Assembly: GCA_039619475.1 (NCBI GenBank)
Contig: CM077115.1
Location: 308,402,734-308,466,733 of the forward strand
Direction of reading: 5' to 3'
Source of the DNA: Icerya purchasi
Taxonomy: Eukaryota > Arthropoda > Insecta > Hemiptera > Monophlebidae
DNA: 64,000 nt
A program made the position numbers and the translations under genes. Shown here one piece after another: positions 43,257 through 55,200 of this stretch (position 1 is the stretch's first letter; each line of letters opens with the position of its first letter). The notes beneath the pieces were generated by a model, which saw only the letters and a program-made list of their open reading frames with translations, ran no database searches and was not told the DNA's origin.

Positions 43257-46200
43257 AATAACAAATGTAACATGAACGAAGGAAGAACGCGGATAAAAAG
43301 GGAAACGTAATATATCACTGAAAATTAATCGAATTTAAAAAAAAAAAGCATGAACAGAGTTTCTGGGGGAGATAAAAAATAAACAATGTGTTAAAAAGTG
43401 CAAAATCGATTTATTCAATCTCTCTACCTCTAACGTTTATGAGATTTCCGACTCATATGATTACATAAAACTGACAGGTAGAACAATTGGTACTTAAGTA
43501 AAAGAAACTGAAGCTAATTACGAAGAGCAGGACACTCGAAGAAAATGTGATCAGCATCACATATGCGAGGAGGATCACAATCGTGAAGAGAACAATAAGA
43601 AGATGGCGACAGAGCAAATCAAAAGCGACAGGAGGGAAAGAGATAATGATTGATTCGAAGACGAATTAGAGAGACAATAGAAGAGCGACGACCGAAAGGA
43701 ATAGAATGGAACCAAAACAGGTAATAAGGAATCGGCTGAATAAAACGGTAATGCGAGTAACGATTAGAAAAAATAGGGAGGGATAAATATCTCGCCAAAG
43801 TCTGGCGTGATTGGAGGTGGATAAGGAAAGGATGTCTGAAGAAGGGAAGTAGTTGAGGAATGAATCAAGGCTACGAACGAGCCAAATAATCAGCCGCGTC
43901 ATTGCCGTCAATTCCGGAATGACTGGGGATCCATAAAAAATCAATAAGAATAGAGCGGGATGACTGCAAAGTGGAGGTAAGAGAACGAATTGCGAGAATA
44001 ATACTATCAGAGGAATGTGAAGGAGAAGAGGATAGGGCTTGAAGGACGTCTTTCGAGTCCGAAATTATGAGGAATTGGGAAAACTCGCTTAAAGAGGAAA
44101 TAAAAGAGATAACCTGAAGGATGGCGATCGACTCAGCAGAAAAAATAGTATAGAAGGAAGGAAGCCGGAAGGACTCAGAATGCCGAAGCGACGGGGCAGT
44201 AAACGTACCCCCCACGCCGTCCTCGCTCCTGGAACCAGTGGTAAAGATCAGTGCATGAGCAGGAAAATAGGAATTCAATAAATGAAGGAATTCATTGTTG
44301 ACTGAACCGTGAGAGGAAGAATGGGTCCGAAGTGGGGGAGAAGAGAATTTGATAGGCTGCTATATGCCATAATTGAAGTCATGAGAGAAGTAAGGGAGCG
44401 TGTTATAGGAAAGGACTACCGGAGAAAAATTAGAAAGACGGGCAGCAATGAGCAACAGGATTGGGATTTTATGAGGAGAAAAGCGCCAGTGGTTTTTGAT
44501 ATACAGATAAGAAGAAATAAGTTTGAACGAGGAGATGGGAAGCCGTGTTTAATTAGGAAGCGATATCCAAGCTGAGAACGGCGAATAAACAGTGGTTGAG
44601 TAACCGACTCTGATAAAACGGCGAGAATGGGGGAGGATTTCAAGGCTCCAATGCATAAACGGAGGCAAGAGTTCTGGATCGCATCAAGTTTAGAGAAGGA
44701 GAGACGTAGAGGAATTACTGCAAATAAAGGAACAATAGTCGAGCTCGGACCGAATAATGGCTTTGAAAAGAATTAAAAGAATAAACGGACCGCCTCCCCA
44801 TCTGAGGAGAGAGAGAGATTTAAGGAGATTAAGTCTTTTAGGACAGGATTTATAGAGAAAATTAATTTGCTCCTGGAATGTGAGGCGGCTATTCAAAAAA
44901 AAGGCCAAGATAGCATATGGAATTAACAACGGGAACAGGAATACCAGATACAATGATGCGATTCAGAGCGCGGTTAAAGGGGTGGAGAGAAAAAATGATA
45001 CAAGACTACTTGATAGGAAAAATAAAGAGGTGAAGACGAAAAAGGGAATTGTTAAGAATAGACAGTGAATTATTTAACTCATCGATAGCGGCGAACAGAT
45101 TGTCACAGGTGGAATAGACCAGAATGTCGTCAGCGAAGAGGAGAGGGAAGGAAGGAATAGGAAGAGAGGCGATATCAAAAGAGTAGATTGTAAAAAGTGT
45201 AGGACTAAGACAGGAGCCCTGTGGGAGTCCACGATAAACGCATTTGGTGGTGGAAAGGGAGGGAGAGGGAAGAAAGAGAGTTCAGTTCTGAATGAGGTTG
45301 AGTATGAGAATGACAACACTAAGTCATATTAAATAAATAAAATATTTTATTGTCCTGTTTTTTTTTGTTTTTTTTCTATGCCGTATACCTACATCACTGT
45401 AGAAAAAAGTTTTTTGATAAAATGACAATTAGTTGAGTAATTAGGTAGGCCCCTAAATAGCATTAGCCCAGGGCCCCGCTAAGTCACGATCCGTTCCTGC
45501 TGCCATGTATCTTATAAATTGCAGCCAGCTGCTAGTACTGCTTTTGCGAAAATTAATATTTCTGCGGTTAATTTTTGACCAAATCATTTGTAACAATTTT
45601 TTAAAATTTGAAAATGACATAGGAGCAAAATTTTTAAAACTTCTATCACGTTAATTTCCTTTTTTTCAAGTAAACCCAGATTAGACCGTTTTCCTTTCTT
45701 AGGTTTCACCGTCAATTTCGACGCATAGGCTGTAGTTTACAATTATAGTAATTAAAATATTAAATATATTACTATAGTAAGTACAAAAAGATTTTCAATT
45801 TTTACGGACTAGAAACTGTTACGACGAGAAATGAAGCAAAGCGATTATGTGGAAGGAGCAAAGCGGCTGTTTTATAGAAACATTTAATATAACAATAAGC
45901 CAGTTCTTACCAGTAATGTGCACTACATCGTTTAACTGTAAATCGGAAGAACTTAATTGCAAACAAGAATTAGACAGAATCACATGTTTCGTGGGTTTAC
46001 GCATGTGACCAACAGTTGTACTGTAACATTAAATATAACATTATTAAGGTTAAAAGTGTTAAAAAACTGTTCTTAACTTGGTTTATTGTAGCGTTCGTTT
46101 CTCTGTATATTTTTATCGGTTTAAGAGATATTTACTGATACATTAAAAAATAATATATATATATATATATATTGTTGACGTTAAAAAATAATATGTATAT

Positions 46201-49200
46201 ATATTGACGTTAAAAAATAAATATGTAATAGAATGACATTGACAAAATTTTGAAGATACAACTCCATTAGTAAGATATTGAGATCAATTTTGAGACAGTA
46301 GCAGTGCGGAGGGTTGTGAACCTTAATGTCATAGTTCCCGGCGTTCTGACAAGGATATGGGGCTTACTTCACTTACTTTTACTGCATCAATAGCTCTGCA
46401 ATTCATGGAGAGTTTATTCATTTATGAAATGCAAAAAATTTGAATTTTATATTTTACTTTCAAGTAAATCATTACTGAAGTACTTTTTACAATTAGTCTA
46501 ATATAAATTTATGAAAATTTTTCATGCGGGAAAAATGAAAAGTGTCCACAGTGGGAAAGAAAAAGCCCCTCAGATTATAGTACGAAATTAGTTATTAAAT
46601 TTAAAGCGAATTATAATAACTTCAGATACTTGTTTTAACAAATTTAAAAAAAAAACACGTTAAACCGTTTTAGTATTAGAAAAATGTTGTTATTTTAAAG
46701 TTATAAATAATAAAAAAAAAAAAGAATTCTTTGCAATAAGTATTATTTCTTTTTTTTTTTTTTTTTTTTCTAATCAAAATATTATTCGGTTTATTTTATA
46801 AACGGACAACAAATCGACCCACCATCGGGTTAAAACATCATTTCATCTTTGTAAAATGTTGAAATAGAAATTTTAAATAATACTTACTTTAGACACGAAT
46901 TTACGCTTAAGTATGCACCATCATTCATAAACACGACAAGATGTAAATTACGTTCCGTAGTCCCCCAATTTCTTCTTTTCAAACATTTCATGTTTAATTC
47001 AATTTTAAAATCTTCATTTATGTGCAAATTTCCATGCAAGGTACCCCATTGCTCCGATCCGTCATAACCGTTATATCTATCCGAAATAAATAAATAATAT
47101 AAATGTCGAATTTTATCTGTCTTTAAATTTTTTTAAACTGAATCAAAAACAAGTACATATACCGTATACGAAAAATGTGTACAGATCGTTGAAATCTTTA
47201 AGCTTAAAAATGGTACACATTGAAGCAAATAAATCATTAGTTAAATCAGATAGTCACTTTCTTTATCGTTTCCTCTTTTTCGTCATGTATTGTACTAAAT
47301 TTGCAGTAACATAAATTTATTAACTCTAAATTTTCATCTTAATAAGAAAGTTTTAATTACGACATGTGCCTTTGTCTAATATAGTAAATTTTGGATTTTA
47401 TCACTCAATGATTGCATTATCCTACTGCCCAATAACTTTCGGAATGTTAGAAAATACACATCACCAAGAATTCGATATTCGCTTGTAATTGCCCTACCAG
47501 TGTCTAACAAATCCAATGGAAATATCCCACCAATGACATGTTCTGTAAAGGTACGAAATTCTCAGGAGAAACTTTCTTTGTTGTTTATTAAGATTTCTTA
47601 AAAGACTGGATGTAATATCAATAGTAGCCGCGTATCCATAAACCCATAAAGATACACTGCACACTAGCTTCTTATATAAGATTCTAAGATAAGATGAGTT
47701 GCTCTGCATATTGAAGAACCCAATTATATTTTGAATGAATGTACTCCAGATAAGACAAAAAAGTAAGCTTATCGTCAATAAGAGTACCTCGGTACTTTAT
47801 CAATGAATTGTACAACATTATCTCAAATTAACTGAAATTGTTAATTACATCTAAGAAAAAATTTGCATTTAGAAGAAGAAAAAAGCAAGTCATAAATTTT
47901 CAATTTTTTTCTCAAGAAATTCTATAATTAGCTTAATTGTTTCAAAGTTGCAATTTTTTGTGACGTTAAAAACAAAGTATAGGTCATCAGCGTATGATAT
48001 TAATTTACAGCCACTATTAAAAAGTTTGTAAAAATTCTTTATACCATAGTATTCTGTAGAATAAAACAAGTTCCATAAAGTTGATTTAGCACAGAACCTT
48101 GGAGAATACCATAACGTGTTTTTATTGATATTCATGTATGCAACCTTGTCTAAGCGGTAACTTACTAACACATTAACTACGTAAGGATTAAATTTATTCT
48201 TTTTAATAATTATGCCAATAATTGGAAGCCATTCATAACTATCAAAAGTTCCTGCAGCATCAAAGGAAGAGATAACGGTGTGGTGTAAAAAAAAAATTGC
48301 AAGAACTCGGTTAATTATTCAAAAGTAACTTAAGTTGCGAAAAGATATTTTTTTGTAAATACTAAAAATATTCATTAGTTTGTATAGGGGTTTTTTTTTT
48401 TTTTTTATATGATTACAAAATATAATTACGAGGAACTGAGAAATGAGGGTTTGTCGAATCTGGTGAATTTTCATACAATTTTTTCCTAAAATACGGTTGT
48501 TTTTTAAGCAAATAATTTAGTCTTATTGGTAATTAAATTTTTGAACATGGATTAACTTTTCAAGAAATAGGTATCGCAAATGTTAGCCATAGTGGAGGTT
48601 GAATGAAGAGTCTACTGGAAAGAAAACAAACCAGTTCTTTACTAATATCATGGATAGGATAAAAATGAGAAAACTAAGCATTAACTTCTACAGTTTCGCA
48701 GATGATCTCTGATTATGACAAATCTGCAATCTATTTATATAGATTTCGCCTTGCAATTGGTCTCCATGATGCGGCTCTATTGCTCCGGTGTCTCTACAAA
48801 TAAGTTGAATCATTTTGCTTTTAAGTGCCCGGAATTTATTACAGTGCTACTAATCACCATTTGCAAAACGTACAATTATTCCATCTAAAAATATATGTAT
48901 ATATACTGACTATTTTATATTTTAAATCATTTTATTTAACTTAAATTTATCTGATAGAACTGAACACGAAAACTAAGAACCGCATTTCGAATCATTCTAT
49001 CACTTTTTGAAAAATTATTAAAGAACTTACCTCTTGTGCCAGCCGAAATAAATCAAAAAACAAGCCAAAACAAGTTATATATATATGTGTATATACACAT
49101 ATATATGATATATGTATGTATTTGTTTTGCCTGTATTTTTATGCATCCTAAATTCGCTCTGATCATAAGACATTACTTCTGAATCGATTTCACTACACTC

Positions 49201-52200
49201 AAACAAGTTATAACATATACATTTTCGCAGATGGCTTTTTTTTTTCTTTTTTCATTGCAACTTATTATCCATACAAAATGAATTCGCAAAAATCGAAAAT
49301 TCGTAGGTTTTATAGAGAAATCCAGAATGCAATTTTGTTAAAAATAAAACGAAAATGATTACACATTACTTTAGGCTTACATCGAGCGTTCTGTTAAAGA
49401 TCCATTTCGGACAAAAAATATAGGGTCAGCTGATTTTTTCAAAAATACCGGAGCACTTAAAGGATGCCATCTGTAAATAATAAAAAATTACGTAATTTAA
49501 TTTTGTACAATTATAAATACTCACTTTAATCGCATGTTTAATAAAAACTATGTAGAAATTATTGGAAAAAAATAAATAAATAAGAAAGGTAAAACAGTTA
49601 TTAAACAAAATTTACACAAAATACCGTAAACTGAAATTTTGGCTTATTTTTTTTTTTGTTTGAAATCTCACAAAGATCCAAAAAAGAATGAAAATAATAC
49701 GATGTATTTGCAATCATCAGTTACACAATCTAATATTTCTTGATCTGTGTATCTTAATGCGTTGTTGAAATAGATCTCTTTTGAAAAATAATTATATTTC
49801 TAATACGGTAAAAGCGAATCAGGAATCTTTATTAAAACAGTGTACAGTAGTACACTGAGATCATAATTAATAGTGCATGCAAAGTAGAGCCTCGTATATA
49901 TTATTAATTGTTTTAAAATTCGTATGAAAAAAAAAAAATCAAAAAAAAAATCAGTTATTCCTCAAATTGAATAACAGCATACTAATGATGAAGAAGCAAC
50001 TCCTTAAATAAAATAATGCGTAGAATATGTCCAGTTTGTAAATAATAAAATATTTTTTAAATTAAAATTTCCTTTTCTAATTAAAATAATTTTCAGTGGC
50101 GTAGGCTTCAGAACGGAGGAAGCGCCACAATGAAATATTTTTTTTATATAAAAATAAACATGTGTAAAATTCGGTTAAATACGGAACAGAAATAAAAATT
50201 AATTAAGAGGAACGAAATGTCTCATTTTTTTGTAAATTAATTCGATTTTCCGGTTCTTGTTCGGGAAAGTGTCTATTACATCACCATGAAAAGATGGTAA
50301 TTTTCTAATGCTTGATAATAACACTTTTTCAATACTGAAAAAAGAGGCTAATGATAGTCACTCCTGACCTTGTGTATTTCTTAAATACATTTTTATTCAT
50401 TTCATTGCTGAGAATGATCATCTTTTGCAGACGAAGTGGTTGCTGGAATTGTGGTTATTAAATGAGAAAGCGTGTTCACTTCTGGAAAAATATCTGTAAA
50501 GTCTGAATCGGTCAAGTATAAGATGCACCGCAGTAGTGTCTTTATGTATGTTAGAATCTTTAAAGTAGGAGAAAGTTGTATAAAACCGGGTAGGGGGTTC
50601 AAACCAGGTACCTCATCATTTCCATAACTACGGGCGACATCAACGGATTTTATAGTGAATTACGTAGTTACTAACGCAATGACAGTCTGTAACAGGTTTA
50701 CTACGCACATCGTGTGTTTTTGTGTCTCGGAATGATTTTTATTGAAAATCGGTGAAATATTATCGATTTTTGTATTGATTTTAAGTACAGTGAATCACAT
50801 TTGACTTTACACAACATATATTGGTGAGTATTTCATTGATTATGCATAGTATAAAGAACATTTCTAAGGTTTATTCAATTGTTTATGTTGAGTCATCGCC
50901 GAGTGACACCATTTTGTTTAATTATTGTCTGCTCGGGGTAAAACCGGGTATCAAGATGTGGAGCAAAACCGTGTAGTACCCGGTTTTACCCCTTATTATT
51001 TTTTAAAGTTATAATATTAATTTAGATTTTGACATTACTGAATGATTTTTTTAAATGGCTGGTAAAGATTGGATGTGCGGATTTCTTCAGAGGCACAAGA
51101 ATATTTCGTTGCGAAATCCATAAAAAACTTCACTTGCACGAGCAAAAGGATTCAACCGCTATGTTGTCCAGCAATGACTTATTGGAATCTATTTTGACTG
51201 CACATCAAATACCTGCTACAGATATTTATAACGTTGATGAAACCGGCATTACAACAGTGCCCACAAAACCATCAAAATTTTAGGCGTTAAGAGGAAAAAA
51301 ACAAGTAGGAGCATTATCCTTAGTTGAAAGAGGAACTCTTGTGACGGTTGAAACATGCATGAGCGCTGCGGGAAATTTCATGCTACCGATGTTTATCTTT
51401 CCCAGAAAACGAGAAAACCCTCTTTTGATGGACGACGTCCCTCCCGGCTCATTTGCCATTTACAATGAAAGTGGCGGTATTCTAAAAAAAAAGAGTCATT
51501 TCTTATATGGTTCAAGAAGTTTATTGAGTTTGCTAACCCAAAGCCTGATAAACCAGTACTTTTATTACTTGACGGCCATGCTTCACATACCAAAAGCCTT
51601 GAATTTGTTAAGCTGGCAAGAGAGACCAATGTGATTTTACTCTGTTTCCCCGCGCATTGTACACATGAGATGCAGCCGCTGGATGTGTCGTCGATGGCAC
51701 CTCTGTCGACATATTATGAACAAGAAGTTCGTAAGTGGCTATTCAATCATCCCGGGCGATCTGTCACGATATTCCAAATTGTCAAATTATTTGGAATGGC
51801 ATTTCAACGAGCAGCGGTAATGCAAACGGCTATTCGAGGTTTCGAATTTGCCCTTTCAATCGATATATATATATATTCCCAGATCATAGATATGCTCCTT
51901 CAGAAACCACTGAGAGACAACTTGAGGATGTAGGTGTACAGGAAGATGCCACTCCATCACCATCAATTCTGTGAGACTTAGAATTTCATGGACCATCCCC
52001 CGTATCACATATTTGGATCCACCCAGGCTTGTCGGTAGAAGTTGCAGCTCAACAGTCTACAGCTACAGGCGTTGGAATCCTACCAAACTCCTCAAGAGAC
52101 GATGTAGTCCAACAATCTGCACCTGACTCCAGCCAAGTTCTACGAGAGAGGATGCAATACAACAATCTGCACCTACAGATGAAGGAATCCAAATAAGTTC

Positions 52201-55200
52201 ATCGAGGAAAACTATCCAACGATCTGCAATCACAGTCGAGGAACTTCGATCACCCCATCTACCGAAAATAGAGCCCATGTAATTGATGGAGCTGTACCTT
52301 CCACTTCATTTGCCGTTTCTCCAAAAGAAATAAAGCCAGTTCCAAAAAAAAGTATTTAGAGAAAAAGAAACAAAAAATATGAACAGAAAAGGAAAGACTG
52401 CGATATTGACTTCCTCGCCTTACAAACTAGAACTGGAGATGCCCCAGACTTCAAAGAATCAAGGCAAAAAGAAACTTTCCTTGTCTCCAAATAAGAGAGC
52501 TCCGAGAAAACGTAAGGGAAATGAATTTTTCCAAACTAAATCAAAGCAGAAAAGGCAGAAAAAATCTAATAATCAGTGGGTCGCAGATCCGGTCAGTGAT
52601 TCTTCGTCAGAAGAAGAGCACGAGCACGACGAAGCTTGCATCTTTTGTAACGAGCTATATTTTCGCTCCAAAAACGAAGGCTGGATATAAGGTGTGTCAA
52701 CTGCTTATGTTGGGCACACGAGGCTTGCAGTAATGCTAATGAAGATGACACTTTTGTGTGTGATTTTTGTCAACAATTGATTCGGTTTTTAATATTAGAA
52801 AGCTTAAGTTGTTCTATTTTTTGTTGTTTTATTTACGTTTGGAATAAATGAGGCAAAATCGGGTATTACTAAAAAGCATTCCCGGTTGTGCCCCACCTAA
52901 TGGGTCAAAACCGGACAAATGTAATTTTTTTGGTAAACGCTCTCTCTGCACATCTAATAGCGTTTAGCTAAGTAAGTGATTCTATTTCAATTTAGGTACA
53001 AATATATTAACCCACAAAGAAATTTCTATCGAATTCTATATAGCAGGAGCTTTTTCAGACACGATAATAGCTTAAGGTCCCGATTTTGCCCCACTTTCCC
53101 CTACTCCTTTCAAACTTGCGAGATCGAAAAAGTTTCCGTAATTCTGTTTTAAATTTAAAAAGTCTTCTTCCAGAAAATTTTATTGATAATTTTAAAAAAT
53201 GTTTATATTTAAGAGATGTAAAAATTGTAATTTTGTTACATCATTAAACTTACTATTAAACATATTTGTTTGTGTAACTTCGATAATTTTTAAAAATATC
53301 CTTTTTCATGATAGTTTCCTATCTTTTTTCAAATTATTTTCAAAGAACTTGAATAATACGCCAAAAAAATATTAACAAAATAAATAAATTTTAATTCTTG
53401 TTTTAGCAATTAGCATTATACAATTTTACATTTCTGGGATTAAATTAAAATTATATGTGTATTTTGTTTATTCATTCCAAACACATTCTTCTATAAAGGA
53501 TAATAACATTAAATTTAAAAACTATTATAAATGCACACAATTTGTCGCTAAATAATTAGTACATACGTACAAGAAATAAAATCGAACATGCAACTGATCG
53601 CAGGGTGATTCGTCACAAGTGTTACCATCCGTGATTCTACTTTAAAAAGAAAAATAAGAAGTTAATTAGTGCCTGTTACACAACAATCGCAAAATTTTAT
53701 ATATTCATATATTCATATATATATATAGTACCTGAGCTTCGCTCGGTACTTTTTTTTTTTGTAAAATCGTGTTTTTTTCGGAAAATATACTTAGATACGA
53801 ATCACATACTTCTTAACTTTATTTTAATCTTATACATATTCACAAAACATGAAATATTTTAAAACTAATTTATGATCACATTTATGAATGTAAAGCCTCT
53901 TTCCATACAACTTTGCTTTTCAATACTGAACGCAACAAAAATGTGAAAGTCCTTCGAATTCACTTTCCGGATGGTTGGAAAATGTTTTCAATGACTGCAC
54001 ACGTTGATTTTTATGAATATATTTCTATGTGATTTTTACCAGAATTTAGCAGTCGATGTGATAGACGCGTCTTTTTTAACCGACTTCAAAAAAGGAGGAG
54101 GTATTCAATTCGACTGATTTTTTTTTTTTTTTTTTTTTATGTGTGTTACCACAGAACTTTCTTCTAGATGAACCGATTTTGATGATTCTTCTCTTATTTG
54201 AAAGGTGGTGTTTGTCATGTGGTCCCATTTAAATTTGATCAAGGTCTGACCGATAGTTTTTGAGTTATACTTAATAATGCGGGAGATTGAAGCTTTTTGG
54301 ATGCTTTTCATTCATGATTGTTTTCAGCGTCGGATTAGATTTTTGACTTAAAATACTATAAATTTGCCAAATTACCATGGAAATGTAGCTTTTGTTGTTT
54401 TTACCGTGGAAATAAATGTTTTAATTTAATTGAATAAAAATGCACTAAAAAGTAAAAAATAAAATGCTTTTTTACAAAAAATAAATACCGACTTCAAGGG
54501 TTATTATAAAAATTTAAAAATGCACTAAAAAGTAAAAAATAATTACTCCCGATAAGAAAATATATATATCAGAGTGATATAACACTTAAGTGGTGATATC
54601 GTAATTCTTATACAACATTAATTTTTTGGAGTTGGCATCAAATTCATATTAAAAGAATAATTAAAAACTGCATTAAATGTTGATTAAATTGTTCCTAACA
54701 TGAATTTAATTCCAACTCCAAAAAATTAATGTTGTATAAGAATTACGATATCACCACTTAAGTGTTATATCACTCTGATATATATATTTTCTTATCGGGA
54801 GTAATTATTTTTTACTTTTTAGTGCATTTTTAAATTTTTATAATAACCCTTGAAGTCGGTATTTATTTTTTGTAAAAAAGCATTTTTATATATAGTCTTT
54901 TTACAACATTTGTAAATTTTTTTTCTTGCTAAGATAAATAATAAATCGCAATATTTTTACAACTGAAATATAAAATTGACACTCATCGCACAAATGTGAA
55001 TATATTTATACAATGTCACTAATGCGTGAAAAATTCATAATTCAAGAGAAGGTGTTTCTTTGCCTTCTTGAAATCTTCAGTAGACTTGCAATACAGTTTT
55101 AATCCAATTGATACCGGTTAATGGTGTAGTCCTTCAATTTGTTGTCAGAGCACAAAAACATATACTAAAATACTGTTCCACGTTCACCTACTTTAGCACC

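Noticed and set aside
44309..45068. Plus-strand basic open frames
   Set aside because: Antisense shadows of the minus-strand LINE RT, which has the FADD and thumb motifs.
50094..50135. hAT end with CAGTGGCGTAGGC
   Set aside because: Only a single end-like motif was found, with no matching partner or target duplication.
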